A stretch of DNA of 64,000 bases from positions 8,501,001-8,565,000 of the forward strand of contig NW_026622963.1 of the NCBI RefSeq assembly GCF_023065955.2, written 5' to 3'. Both the position numbers and the translations under genes were made by a program. This document shows positions 47,691 through 57,610 of this stretch, in pieces (position 1 is the first letter of the stretch; the number at the start of each line of letters is the position of its first letter). This stretch comes from Ursus arctos. Taxonomy: Eukaryota; Chordata; Mammalia; Carnivora; Ursidae. The notes below the pieces were generated by a model. That model worked only from the letters and a program-made list of their open reading frames with translations. It was not told the origin of the DNA and did no database searches.

Positions 47691-48620
47691 TTGTGTGCAT
47701 CTCTCTCTCTCTTAGCAGCTCCTTCCTCCTTCGTACTCTGCAAATTGTGGTAACCTTGGCCTCTTCAACGGTGATCTGTTTCTTTAACTGTGAGATTTCA
47801 GAGGTGACTTTGCTTTCCCTTTCTCATGCTGAGGACTGGAAAGATGAGCTATCTACAGCCTGTAAGATGGGGTGATTTTACAACTCATCTTGTTTCCTAT
47901 CTCTCAGGGGTCACAGTCCTGCATTTCCTGTTGTCCAGTGTCTGAAAGAAACATTGTTTCATTGATTTTTGTCCAGTTTTCTAGTTGTCTAAGGCAGGAT
48001 GGTAAGTCTAGTTCCTGTTATTCCTTAATGGCCAGAAGCCTGGATCCTAATCTTACCATCTTTTGGCCTGAATATTTGATTTCACCCTCTGTACTGGTTC
48101 TTTCCATCTTTCAACATGCTCAAGTCACTCTTCCATTACAAAGAATATAAAAGACCAGGCTCATGTTTTTTTTATTTACCAATCTCTCTCTCCTCTGACT
48201 TCTGCAGCCGGACTTTCTGAGAGTTTTCTCTGTATCCTTGCTTCTTAGAAGTGTTGCTTGTGGACTGGCAGAATCTGCATCACTTGCACGCTTTTGAGAC
48301 ACGGAGAATTTCAGGCCCCGCCCTCGATTTACTGAATGAGAATCTGAACTTGAGCAGGATTTAACAAGGGATTGGTGTGCAAACTAAAATGTGAGAAGTG
48401 CTGTTGTTCATTTTGCAGGCTCTGTTTCTTCATTTTCCATCTTGTTCTGAGTGCGTTGTAGTCTGGCATCTGTCTTCACTACACCACTAAATCTGTTCTT
48501 GCCTAGGTCATCGGTGACCTTTTCAGTACATCTCCAGTGAATGAGTGTCCATTTGTATTGTATTCTCAACAGGTCATCCTCCTCCTTGAAATATTTCTTT
48601 GGCTTCTGAGGGGCCAGGTC
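47691..48620 (+). repeat. LINE-2, sense, interrupted by a MER5-like element
   Basis: Sense L2 coding-region phrases: 'gtactggttctttccatctttcaacatgctcaagtcactc', 'cttctgcagccggactttctgag', and after the interruption 'gtctggcatctgtcttcactacaccactaaatctgttcttgcctaggtcatcggtgacctttt', 'ggtcatcctcctccttgaaatatttctttggcttc'. Frames are broken. Confidence 0.65.
48236..48404 (+). mobile_element. MER5-like hAT DNA transposon remnant
   Basis: 'gtgttgcttgtggactggcagaatctgcatcacttg', 'gagaatttcaggccccgccctcgatttactgaatgagaatctgaacttgagcaggattt', 'gtgtgcaaactaaaatgtgagaagtgctg' follows the conserved order of this short non-autonomous family. It sits inside L2 sequence. Confidence 0.65.
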
Positions 48621-50089
48621 TCTTGTCCAACTAGAATAGTGGAGCTAGAATTCAAAATCATGTCTGCTTGACTTCATTTTGCCAAGGAGTTTTCCACTGT
48701 GGCTGTTTTTTTGTGGGAGACGAGAGAGGAGGAAGGCTGAAAATTGAAGAAAAGGAAAGCATTCTTCTAATAACAAATGTTTCTTGAATAAACAAATGCA
48801 GATATTTTTCATTTTGGGGGGACGGTTGGGAAAGTAGATGCTATAAATTAGAATAATCAAATTGAATTTCCCTAATAGGATATTAGTAGTCTGAAAAATA
48901 ATTTCAGATCCAGCTTTGGTTAGAAGTTGACATCTGCTGTTTCATGGTATACCTGTACCACCACAGTTTTTCAGAGTATATGTATATCACGCAAGTAAAA
49001 CTATCCGTATAATATGAACAGCTAACCGCATGCCTTACTTGAAATTCCAGGAAAGGAGTTCTGCATCTCTGTAGATTCAGTCTTTGGAGAAACTGGCTGT
49101 GCAGGGCAGAGAGGGGCTGAGCTCTGGAGCTGGGAGCCCTAATTGTTATGCCGCAAAAGAGGGTGGAAAACATTTTAACTCTCAAGTATTGCTTGTCCTT
49201 AATCAGTAATGTGAATATATTATCTTTTTGAGTGCTTTGAATTGAGTATTATTTTAATTTTCTAATTTTTAGACTTTTTTAATTAAATTGAGAACTTGAA
49301 GCAAGAGCAACTAAGCTATGTGGCGAGAGTGGACAGCAAAGGATCAGGAAGGATGAAATGTAGGATTTACAGACTGGATAGGATAGGGGGGTCAAAAGTA
49401 ATGTTATTAAGGAGTAAAAGAGGGATGAAGTCCTTTGGCATTAGTGTCTCAGTTTATAATGAAGACATAATTTTCATAGGATGAGTCATATTATATACAA
49501 AATGCTTACGTTTGTAGGTGTGTAAAAAGGCTTGCTTATCTTTCTGTCCTGCATTTCTGGCGCTGCTGGGCAATGAGACAGATTTCATTTTATTTCTGCC
49601 AGTATTCGAATACTGCATGTTACTTTTTTACTCTGGGCACGATAAAATTTTAGAAGTATTGGCCATGCTGGTGTGCAGTGAGTGATATGATTTGTTGATA
49701 TTTGGGGGTGGGGGAATCACAACTGAGATAAGTTCCCTGTGGATATTTTCCTTTCATAAGATGGAATTCTATCAAGAAGTGTGAAGTATTTTATCAAAAA
49801 GTGAGGAATAGTCTATCAAGAAGTGAGAGCTATTCCATTAAAAAGTGAGAAATTTGCAGAGACCAGGGAATGTAGAAGAGATCAGACAGGATCATTAAGC
49901 CTGTTTCAGAATAATGTGTATCATGACTGTGGTCATAGTAAACTAAAATTAGGCAAATTTAAGTGGCTAGGGAATTAGGACCCTGGTGGGAAGTATAGGC
50001 CAGTTTTTATACAAAGTCAGCCAAGGAGTGAGTGTCTGATAACTCTTCTGTGACGAAGGAAAAATGGTTAAAGAAGTGGTGATAGATCT
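48621..50089. other. Intronic sequence, no named feature
   Basis: About 1.5 kb without a recognisable gene or repeat. It contains a small local repeat of 'atcaagaagtgagag/ atcaaaaagtgagga' type units (49770-49855). Confidence 0.45.
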
Positions 50090-50187
50090 GAGCACTGGGT
50101 GTTGTAAGTGATGAATCACTGAATTCTACTACTGAAACCAATATTGTACTGTAAGTTAACTAAAATTTAAATAAAAATTAATAAAAA
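50090..50187 (+). repeat. Very short LINE-1 3' tail, sense
   Basis: 'gagcactgggtgttgtaagtgatgaatcactgaattctactactgaaaccaatattgtactgtaagttaactaaaatttaaataaaaatta' is the terminal L1 3'UTR only. Duplication aagaagtggtgatagatct (50071-50089) and aagaaatggtgatagatct (about 50189-50207) with one mismatch shows it is a complete, 5'-truncated insertion of about 100 bp. Confidence 0.9.
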
Positions 50188-50465
50188 AAGAAATGGTGAT
50201 AGATCTTTTAAAAAAAATCTTCTCAAGAAAGGATTATTTACCATCAATAACAAAAAGTTATTTTGTTATTAAAACAGAAAAAGATGACAAGAAGAATGCA
50301 TAAGCAGTTCATATTTTAAGAAGTAAGCAATGCAGAAATCCATGAAGTAAAAAGCCTTCCCCCTGTATGCTCTCCATCAGTGGCTGAATCCCATTACTTC
50401 CCCAGGAGAAAACACTGTTAAACTGTTAAGTGTTTATTCTTTTAGCCCTTTCCCTACGTTATTAT

Positions 50466-50794
50466 TTTTTTAAAGATTTTATTTATTTATTTTATTTTAT
50501 TTTTTTATTTTAAAACTTTTATCATGGCCCTCATTTTTATTTATTTATTTTTTATTTACTTTTATTATGTTCAGTTAGCCAACATATAGTACATCATTAG
50601 TTATTGATACAGTGTTCGATTATTTATTTTAGAGAGCACATGTATGAGCTGGGAGGGGAGGCAGAGGGAGAGAATCTCAAGCATACTTCCTGCTGAGCAC
50701 GGAGCCTGATGCGGGGCTCATCCCACTACCCCAAGATCACAACCTAAGCTGAAATCAAGAGTCAGACTTAACCTATTGAGCCACCCAGGCACTC
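50466..50794 (-). repeat. CAN SINE, antisense, with an L1 fragment in its tail
   Basis: T-rich tail start 'aaagattttatttatttatttt', then a foreign stretch that includes 'atgttcagttagccaacatatagtacatcattagttattgatacagtgttcgat' (reversed L1 3' end, about 50567-50622), then the SINE body 'tttattttagagagcac...gagaatctcaagcatacttcctgctgagcacggagcc' to 'gagccacccaggcactc'. An L1 3' end appears to have entered the SINE's T-rich region. Confidence 0.75.
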
Positions 50795-50799
50795 TTCCC

Positions 50800-51440
50800 C
50801 TACATTATTTACATTTAGATATTTGCATACAGACATATATGTACACGTATATATATTTTTATGTAAGTGGGTCATATTATATGCACTTTGAACTTGAGTA
50901 TTTTTTATTTAACAGTATATATATTTTAACAATTTTTGAATGTCGGCATGTGAATATGCCCCAGACTTTTCATATTGTCCCTCTCCTATGCAGACTGTAT
51001 ACGAAAATAGCTTTATTTCTGCTTGAACAATGTTGTGTTTTATCTAAAATATTCATGCAATAGCAAAGGTGAAAGAAAAAATTAAAAGTCAACTGAAATC
51101 TCACCAATCCATGTTTTAATGACTAGTTTTTAAAAAATATACCCCTTTAGGTATTCACACAAGTGTGAACATACACCCACACCTACCACAAACACATATA
51201 ATATTTATAAAGGGATTATACACACAAGTTGATTTTTATTATGAAATTATTTTCTATGTGCTTGAAGATTTTTATCTCCCCACCTCTTCCATCTCCTCCC
51301 AGTAAGTCAGTGGTAACAACCTGGTACACTTTCCTACTTTCTCAGTGCTCATACAGTCATATGCCTATGACATTTTATTATTTATACTTGTCTGCATTGT
51401 TCATTTTTCTCAGAATTCATTCCAGATCAGCTGATGTGGC
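50800..51440 (-). repeat. Old LINE-1-like AT-rich sequence
   Basis: 'gtatatatatttttatgtaagtgggtcatattatatgcactttgaacttg' and 'ctttctcagtgctcatacagtcatatgcc' resemble reversed ancient L1 3' text. Poorly preserved. Confidence 0.4.
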
Positions 51441-51471
51441 TCATTAATTTTTTGCTAGCTAAATATTCTAA

Positions 51472-51568
51472 GGCAGGAGTCAGTAAACTATAGTCAATGG
51501 ATCAAATCCATCCTGCTTGTTTTTATAATAAAGTTTTATTGGAACACAGCCTTATCCATTTTTTAATT
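51472..51568. mobile_element. hAT-type DNA transposon end fragment
   Basis: 'caggagtcagtaaactatagtcaatggatcaaatccatcctgcttgtttttataataaagttttattggaacacagccttatccatt' corresponds to one end of a common mammalian hAT/Charlie non-autonomous family. The other end is not seen. Confidence 0.65.
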
Positions 51569-51781
51569 GAGTGATGTGACTTAAAATTCCTTGTTATGTG
51601 TGATATATTTCCTCCCAGTCTTGTCATATTTTGTTTTGTTATGATACTTTTGCCTTAAAGTCTTTTAAATTTAAATACAATGAAGTGAAACATCTATCTT
51701 TTCTAACTTTGAAGTTCCCTATTTTGATTTAAAAGGTTGCCTGGCTCTAGGGTTATCCTTGTATTTTCCTAAAATATTTTT

Positions 51782-52003
51782 AAAAGATTTATTTCTTTAT
51801 GTATTTGAGAGAAACAGAGAGTGAGAGTGAGTGAGAGAGAGAGCAAGCCCAAGCAGGGGGTGAGGGGGCAGAAGGGCAGAGGGAGAGGGAGAAGCAGACT
51901 CCCTCCTGAGCAGGGAGCCTGATGCTGGGCTCCATCCCAGGTCCCTGGGATCATGACCTGAGTTGAACACAGATGCTTAACCAGCTGAGCCACCCTGGCA
52001 TCC
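51782..52003 (-). repeat. CAN SINE, antisense
   Basis: 'aaaagatttatttctttatgtatttgagagaaacagagagtgagag', (GA)n-rich stretch, 'gagcctgatgctgggctccatcccaggtccctgggatcatgacctgag', end 'gagccaccctggcatccc'. Duplication cctaaaatatttt / cctaaaatttttt flanks it. Confidence 0.93.
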
Positions 52004-52068
52004 CCTAAAATTTTTTTGCATAGTTTTTTCGTAGGTCTGGAATGTATTTTTCTATATGTATATGAGTG

Positions 52069-52310
52069 GCATTATAGTGTAGTGTGGTTAAGATCACAGA
52101 CTCTGGTTCTGTTATTTACTACCTGTGTGACCTTGGATAAGGTATTTAACATTTCTATGCTTTAGTTTTTTCCTCTAAAATGAGAATAATAATAGTACCT
52201 ATCGTAAGATAGTGGTGGAGACTATAAATGAATTGTTAGTATGTAGACATACATAGTAGTATGTTTAGAGCAGTCTCTGATACGTAGAAACATGTTAAGT
52301 GTTTCCTGTT
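52069..52310 (+). repeat. MIR SINE, sense, near full length
   Basis: 'ggcattatagtgtagtgtggttaagatcacagactctggttctgttatttactacctgtgtgaccttggataaggtatttaac' then 'ttttttcctctaaaatgagaataataatagtacctatcg' in canonical order. Confidence 0.9.
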
Positions 52311-53389
52311 ACTACATGTTGTATATAAGCTTCTTGTATTTTCCCTCATGTGGATAACCACTTGTCCTAGAAACATTTATTGAGTAGTTCATCCTTTTCC
52401 CCAGTTGGTATAGTATGCATTCTCTATTGTATATTAAGTTTCCAAATATATATATAGCTCTATTTTGTGGCTCTCTAGCCTGTTAGGGAGCTCTGTTTAT
52501 CCCCGCTCCAGAGCCATAGTGGCTTAATAAATACTGAAAACTGATGAGTGCTGTCCCTTTACTTTGTTCTTCTAAATTATTTGACTCTTCCTGGCTTTCT
52601 TTGATCTTCTATATAATTTTTTAAGGACTCATCAAAACTTACAAAAACCTGTTTATTAGTAAGTTTTATCGTAGAAGAGAGCGATACTAATTGGCTAGTA
52701 TTGGAATGGAACTTGTGGTCTCATTAATACTTCAAGCAGTGGAAGTTTTTAGAGGTTGTCTGGTTGTATCATCTAAAGATTAATACCCTTCATTGTGGTA
52801 AGTGGACACTGGGAATATGGTGAATAAAAATGCTATAGAAGAATCCTAAGCCTCTAGTTTCCAGACTATATCCCGAGATACCCCAGGGCACCTCGCACAA
52901 CTCCCAGGGGTATTTTAAACTTTCTAAGGAAACATAGCGACATCTGTTGGACACTGTGCAAACTTTTAGGTGAAAGTAGTTGACAGTTTCACTACCCTCA
53001 TTTGGTTGTACTACCTTCATTTCAGTGCTGTGATGTTTATGAAATTGCGTTTTGGTGGTTGCTGGGATAAAAACCAAGTACCATGCAAAAATCAGTATGG
53101 AACAGGGAATGAGGATGGCAGTATCCAATTTGATTTCAAGGTTTGAGAACTCATACGGTGTCCAATAGGGGCACACATCCCATAGTAACTGTGGTTGTTT
53201 GAAAGTTAAAATATTTTTCAATTTGCCTGTATTATTTTTTCAACAGGATACTAACTTGTTAGGACATAAATATTGATTCATTTGTTTGAACCTAACTATT
53301 ACGTAAACCAAGAACTTCTGTGACCTAACAAACAAGTGTTACAAATATTTAAAGATTAAGAACATTTGAAGTGCTGTGTAGGTACTGTA
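52311..53389. other. Intronic sequence, no gene; antisense 143-codon open frame
   Basis: The minus strand is open from 53221 to 52790 (143 codons), but it shows no recognisable domain, signal or family resemblance, and about one such frame is expected by chance in an AT-rich 64-kb window. 52840-53160 has the look of an old unassigned DNA transposon. No exon support. Confidence 0.45.
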
Positions 53390-53760
53390 TACCATGCCGG
53401 CTTGTAACAAGGCGAAACTAATCTTGTCTGGGCACCAGGGACAGACAGCAGTTCTGAGAAAGTAGTACTTAAGCTGAGCTTGAAGGACAATCGGAGTCAG
53501 CTGGAGAGGGATGATGGTGGGAATAGCTTGTGTGAAGAGGGCAGGAGCTGTGGGGGGTGACAGGGGTGCAGCAAGCCTTAAAAGGTGAGGGGAGAGTGAT
53601 GCTGGGGGAAGGCTGGAGAGTAGGCAGAGGCCAGGTCACACAGTGACCGGGAAGTCCAGTTAGGGAGTTGATTTAGTTTGTAAAAGACAGTGGCAAGCCT
53701 TTGGGGGATTTTAAGCAAAGGAACAGTACCTTAGGTCACTCTGTGTTTACTGGGGGAATA
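53390..53760 (-). repeat. LINE-2, antisense
   Basis: Reversed L2 phrases: 'agcttgaaggacaatcggagtcagctgg', 'gaagagggcaggagctgtggggggtgac', 'gtaggcagaggccaggtcacacagtgacc', 'ggcaagcctttgggggattttaagcaaaggaacagtacctt'. Confidence 0.7.
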
Positions 53761-53957
53761 AAATACAAAGATGATACACATAAATATTTAAGTAATGTGG
53801 TATTCTAAGTAATATAGAGTACGTTGTGGTAAAAATTTGAAGGGCCTTGATTTTCAAAGGCATTTATAAACTTTCCTATAATTAAAAAAATTTTTTTGAA
53901 GGCAAATACTCTTGTTCAACTTGGTTGGTAGTGGACTTTTAAAATGAAAGAAAATCA

Positions 53958-54123
53958 GGGGTGCCTGGGTGGCTTGGTTGGTTAAGCGTCTGCCTTCCGC
54001 TCAGGTCATGATCCCAGGGGATCCCTGGGGCTCCTGCTCAGTGGGGAGTCTGCTTCTCTCTCTCCCTCTGCTCTGCCCCTGGCTCGTTCTCTCTCTCTCT
54101 CAAATAAAGTCTTAAAAAAAAAG
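53958..54123 (+). repeat. CAN SINE, sense, slightly shortened
   Basis: 'ggggtgcctgggtggcttggttggttaagcgtctgccttccgctcaggtcatgatccc' head, (TC)n, 'aaataaagtc' tail. Exact 17-bp duplication aaaatgaaagaaaatca at 53941-53957 and 54124-54140. Confidence 0.96.
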
Positions 54124-54140
54124 AAAATGAAAGAAAATCA

Positions 54141-54973
54141 AAAGCCAGGTAGAATGTTAAGCTGTTTAGAATAAGCTGTGAAACATTTACATTTGTGTAA
54201 TTATTTTTTAAATGACAAAGATGTACAGATTTTAAAATGAAATTCATTTATTAATAATTGTTTTAAATTGTTAATTTGCATATTTTGACTGCCAATCTAA
54301 TACATTTATCTCTTAAGTTCCTGAATTATTTAATTTGGGTGGTACAATAAAGATTTAATGTTACACAGGAAAGGTATAAAAGTAATTTCTCTTAGTTTAA
54401 CAATTATTTTGTATTGCCCTGGAATTGATATTTTTATTTATTTTACTGTAGTATCAATGTAACATTTTTTACAGTAATAAGAAGCAAATCACTGCAGGTT
54501 ACTTCTGAACAATTCCTGTGCTCATTCTCAAGAGTTTTAAGACTCGAAGAATCAATTTCATAATCATTAAATAGGGATGGAACCCACCTCGTGGTATTTG
54601 AGAAAGGAAGATTAGTCTGTTTGAAATTTGATTCACACTGTAAGTGTTAGAAAAATTTAAAACAAATGAATATTAGTCCCTTCCCTCTGCCAGTGTGTTT
54701 CATATTTATTTGAACCACTCTTTCATTATGTAGTAGAGAACTAGTGTCATTCTTAAATTCACCCTGTAAATAAATTATAGATACAGGAGTGTATAGATAT
54801 ATTTTAAAAACAGTCTTGGTTTCATTCATTGGACTAAGCCTCCCTAATTGTTCACATGAAGAAATCTGACTAGAACTGATTATAGTCAGATTGCAAGGGA
54901 GTTGGTCAGTACTCTTCTTAAAAGAGGTAAAGCTTTAAATTGGAAAGTTTTCTCTGGCTGAGAATGTAAGATT
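54141..54973. other. Intronic sequence, no feature recognised
   Basis: AT-rich, repeat-poor intron. No exon or RNA gene recognised. Confidence 0.45.
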
Positions 54974-54984
54974 TATAGCAAATT

Positions 54985-55771
54985 TTTTTTTCTTAAGTTC
55001 AGTTAGCCAACATACAGTACATCATTAGTTTTTGATGTAGTGTTCAATGATTCATTAGTTGTGTATAACACCCAGTGCTCATCACCACACCTGCCCCCTT
55101 AATACCCAACACCTGGTTACCCCATCCCCTCTCCCTTCTGTAACCCTCAGTTTGTTTCCTGGGGTCAAGAGTCTCTCTTGGTTTGTCTCCCTTTCAGATT
55201 TCTTCCCATTCAGTTTTCCTCCCTTACCCTATGCTCCTCTGCGCTATTCCTTATGTTCCATGTATGAGTGAAACCATATGATAATTGTCTTTCTCTGCTT
55301 GACTTATTTCACTTAGCATAATGCCCTCCAGTCCATCCATGTCAATGCAGGTGGTAGGTATTCATCCTTTCTGATGGCTGAGTAATATTCCATTGTATAT
55401 ATGAACCACATCTTCTTTATCTATTCATTTGTTGAAGGGCATCTCGGCTCCTTCCACAATTTGGCTATTATGGACATTGCTGCTATGAACGTTGGGATGC
55501 ATATGGCCCTTCTTGTCACTACATCTGTATCTTTGGGGTAAATACCTAGTAGTGCAATTGCTGGGTCGTAGGGTAGCTCTATTTTTAGCCATCAGGGAAA
55601 TACAAATCAAAACCACAGTGAGATACCACCTTATACCAGTTAGAATGGCAAAAATTAACAAGACAGGAAATAACAAGTGTTGGTGAGGATGTGGAGAAAG
55701 GGGAACCCTCTTACACTGTTGGTGGGAATGCAAGCTGATGCAGCCACTCTGGAAAACAGTGTGGAGGTTCC
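54985..55771. repeat. LINE-1 3' end with 5' inversion (twin-priming product)
   Basis: 54985 to about 55587 is L1 3' end in antisense: T tail, 'agttcagttagccaacatacagtacatcattag', 'cacttagcataatgccctccagtccatccatg', 'gggtaaatacctagtagtgcaattgctggg'. From about 55588 the sequence flips to sense ORF2 end: 'agccatcagggaaatacaaatcaaaaccacagtgagatacc', 'gtggagaaaggggaaccctcttacactg', 'ggtgggaatgcaagctgatgcagccactctggaaaacagtgtggaggttcct'. The whole is bracketed by tatagcaaatt (54974-54984 and 55772-55782), so it is one insertion. Confidence 0.93.
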
Positions 55772-55878
55772 TATAGCAAATTAAAAAAAAATGTTCTTCT
55801 CATGTTCAAGGCACTGGCCAAGGACTTAGAAAAATTAAACTGATCCCTCCTGTGCTCTTTACATCAAAATGAATTCCA

Positions 55879-55976
55879 GGGGCACCTGGGTGGCTCAGTT
55901 GGTTAAGTGTCCGACTCTTGATCTCAGCTCCGGTCTTGATCTCAGGGTCGTGAGTTCCCTACTTAAAAAAATATAG
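55879..55976 (+). repeat. CAN SINE, sense, internally shortened
   Basis: Head 'ggggcacctgggtggctcagttggttaagtgtccgactcttgatctcagctc...ctcagggtcgtgag' runs straight to an A-rich tail with no CT-rich 3' part. Flanks aaaatgaattcca / aaaatgaaatcac suggest a genuine short insertion. Confidence 0.88.
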
Positions 55977-56084
55977 AAAATGAAATCACAAAAGTACTAG
56001 CACAGAACAAAGCTGAATTTTTTTATAATCTTGGAATAAAAATCTTTTTAAGTATAACAGATTTAATTTTATGTAGTTAAAATT

Positions 56085-56265
56085 TGTTTTCTTATGACAA
56101 AAATAAAGTCAAAGTGGAAAAAGGAATATTTGCAAAACATAATAGCTATGCCCAAAGATTGCGATGTCAATAGGTTGAGTAATCCACTAGAAAAATGGAC
56201 AAAGTGTATGTATGGTGACTTTATGAAGCAAATACAGCCAGTAAACACACCTTACTAATAACAAA
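56085..56265 (+). repeat. Old LINE-1 ORF2 fragment, sense
   Basis: 'ggaatatttgcaaaacataatagctatgcccaaagattgcg' and 'gagtaatccactagaaaaatggacaaag' match the order of a sense L1 ORF2 segment. Short and mutated. Confidence 0.5.
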
Positions 56266-56564
56266 GAATTATTTCAATTTTCTGCTTCCTTTATGTTTCG
56301 TAGAAAATTTCACTTTGAATAAAATAATCTTTAATGTTTATAAATCCCATTGTAGGGTTTGAAATAAAACTTTTATTAGATATTCATGTAATCTAACAAG
56401 GTTGGATTATCTCACCTGGCAGGGTCTTTTTTCTCATCTTCTTCTAACTGGGTCATATTTTGATTTCCTAGTAAAAGAAATTTTATTTATTAGTTATTCA
56501 TAGTGAAATTACTTATTATGTGTCATAGCCAAACAGCATAATTAACAATAATTTTATACAAATT

Positions 56565-56630
56565 ATATTTTCTTACAGAAATAGAATAAGAAAGCTTTGC
56601 TTAACTTTGTTCTCTTTATTATCTTTGTAG
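56565..56630 (+). promoter_or_regulatory. NEO1: Splice acceptor region of NEO1 exon 2, with upstream competitor
   Basis: The acceptor used by the coding frame is ttctctttattatctttgtag, AG at 56629-56630, with a plausible branch site cttaac at about 56600-56605. A second, arguably better-looking acceptor tattttcttacag ends at 56578, 52 nt upstream. Use of that site would add 52 nt (not a multiple of 3) and, in phase 1, bring a TAA into frame within four codons. Confidence 0.8.
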
Positions 56631-56948
56631 GATCCAGCGTTCGAACATTCACTCCATTTTATTTTCTGGTGGAACCAGTGGATACACTCTCAGTTAGAGG
56701 CTCTTCTGTTATATTGAACTGTTCAGCATATTCTGAACCTTCTCCAAAAATTGAATGGAAAAAAGATGGAACTTTTTTAAACTTAGTATCAGATGACCGA
56801 CGCCAGCTTCTCTCAGATGGGTCTTTATTTATCAGGAATGTGGTGCATTCCAAACACAGTAAACCTGATGAAGGTTATTATCAGTGTGTGGCCACTGTTG
56901 AGAACCTTGGAACTATTGTCAGCAGAACAGCTAAGCTCACAGTAGCAG
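56631..56948 (+). CDS. NEO1: Neogenin exon 2: first Ig-like domain
   Basis: This exon of 318 nt encodes 106 residues starting with a split glycine codon (two bases in this exon) and ending one base into the next codon, so it is phase 1 at both ends. The translated segment (..[13 protein letters not shown].. at residues 4-16) is immediately recognisable as neogenin; the paralogue DCC differs clearly here. It holds one I-set Ig domain: B-strand cysteine in VILNCSAY (residue 31), tryptophan in KIEWKKDG (43), and the F-strand DEGYYQC motif (cysteine 86). N30-C-S is a possible glycosylation site. Neogenin is a single-pass receptor for netrins and repulsive guidance molecules with four Ig and six fibronectin domains; this is the membrane-distal Ig. 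The donor is CAG|GTAAGT-perfect at 56949. No stop or frameshift. The start codon and signal peptide are in exon 1, outside the window. Confidence 0.96.
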
Positions 56949-57415
56949 GTAAGTTTTTTTCAAGTAATTTATTTGTGTTTTCAAATTTTTATAAAAGGTA
57001 TATCTTGATAAAAAGCAGTATTGTCCTAGAGTTTTCATTTAACTGGTAACAAGAAATACAGTCATTTAACAAGTATCAGTTGAGCATCTGCTAGGTGCGT
57101 GGCGTTATGCTAAGACTTGCTTAGTGCCGTAGGGAATAAACTGTAGCACTTCTCCGCTTTCTGTCATTTAGATTGCTTATAGCTGTGATCAGAAGTATTA
57201 AGTCCGTTCTTTTCTTCTTTTTAACTTGGAAATGACAGAGGAAGTTGTATAGGAAAATTGATTCCCTTTGATTGCCAACTTTTATCCTCCCCAGCATAAC
57301 CACTTAGTATGGCTTTGTAAAACTTGCAGTATAGCCAGAATCTTGGTTCCCTTATGCCCTGGCCAAGGAAATGACATTTAATTGCATTAATTATTTAAAA
57401 ACCTGTAGGATGTGG

Positions 57416-57610
57416 GGGCGCCTGGGTGGCACAGCGGTTAAGCGTCTGCCTTCAGTTCAGGGCGTGATCCCGGCGTTATGGGATCGAGCCCCACATCAGG
57501 CTCTTCTGCTATGAGCCTGCTTCTTCCTCTCCCACTCCCCCTGCTTGTGTTCCCTCTCTCGCTGACTGTCTCTATCTCTGTCAAGTAAATAAATAAAATC
57601 TTTAAAAAAA
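57416..57610 (+). repeat. CAN SINE, sense, young arctoid-type copy
   Basis: 'gggggcgcctgggtggcacagcggttaagcgtctgccttcagttcagggcgtgatcccggcgttatgggatcgagccccacatcagg' head and body, (TC) part, 'aagtaaataaataaaatctttaaa' tail. Exact 19-bp duplication aaaacctgtaggatgtggg at 57397-57415 and 57611-57629. This is the copy that best shows the sub-family used to place the species. Confidence 0.97.

Larger units (their letters stand above)
1..56630 (+). other. NEO1: NEO1 intron 1 (3' part; 5' end lies before the window)
   Basis: This stretch precedes the first visible coding exon of neogenin and holds no exon that I can recognise on either strand. It ends at a splice acceptor (ttatctttgtag, last base 56630). 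Nothing in the first few hundred bases translates to a signal peptide joined in phase 1 to exon 2, so exon 1 is inferred to lie upstream of position 1. The open frames inside are short and mostly fall in LINE or SINE sequence. A very long first intron is typical of this receptor family. Its transcription direction is inferred from the downstream exons. Confidence 0.85.

Noticed and set aside
52790..53221. 143-codon minus-strand open frame as a gene
   Set aside because: No recognisable family, no supporting splice or promoter signals, antisense inside a NEO1 intron; about one frame of this length is expected by chance in an AT-rich window of this size.
55425..55733. 102-codon minus-strand frame as a gene
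   Set aside because: It crosses the inversion point of the L1 at 54985-55771, so it is an artefact of the rearranged element.
56597..57049. Exon 2 extended as a single open frame from a TTG upstream to a stop in intron 2
   Set aside because: The extension crosses a good acceptor (56630) and a perfect donor (56949); the flanking residues are not neogenin-like.
57416..57610. Functional tRNA genes at the SINE heads
   Set aside because: The CAN SINE 5' part derives from tRNA-Lys and keeps A/B-box-like words, but all copies lack a tRNA fold and end in SINE tails; they are retroposons.
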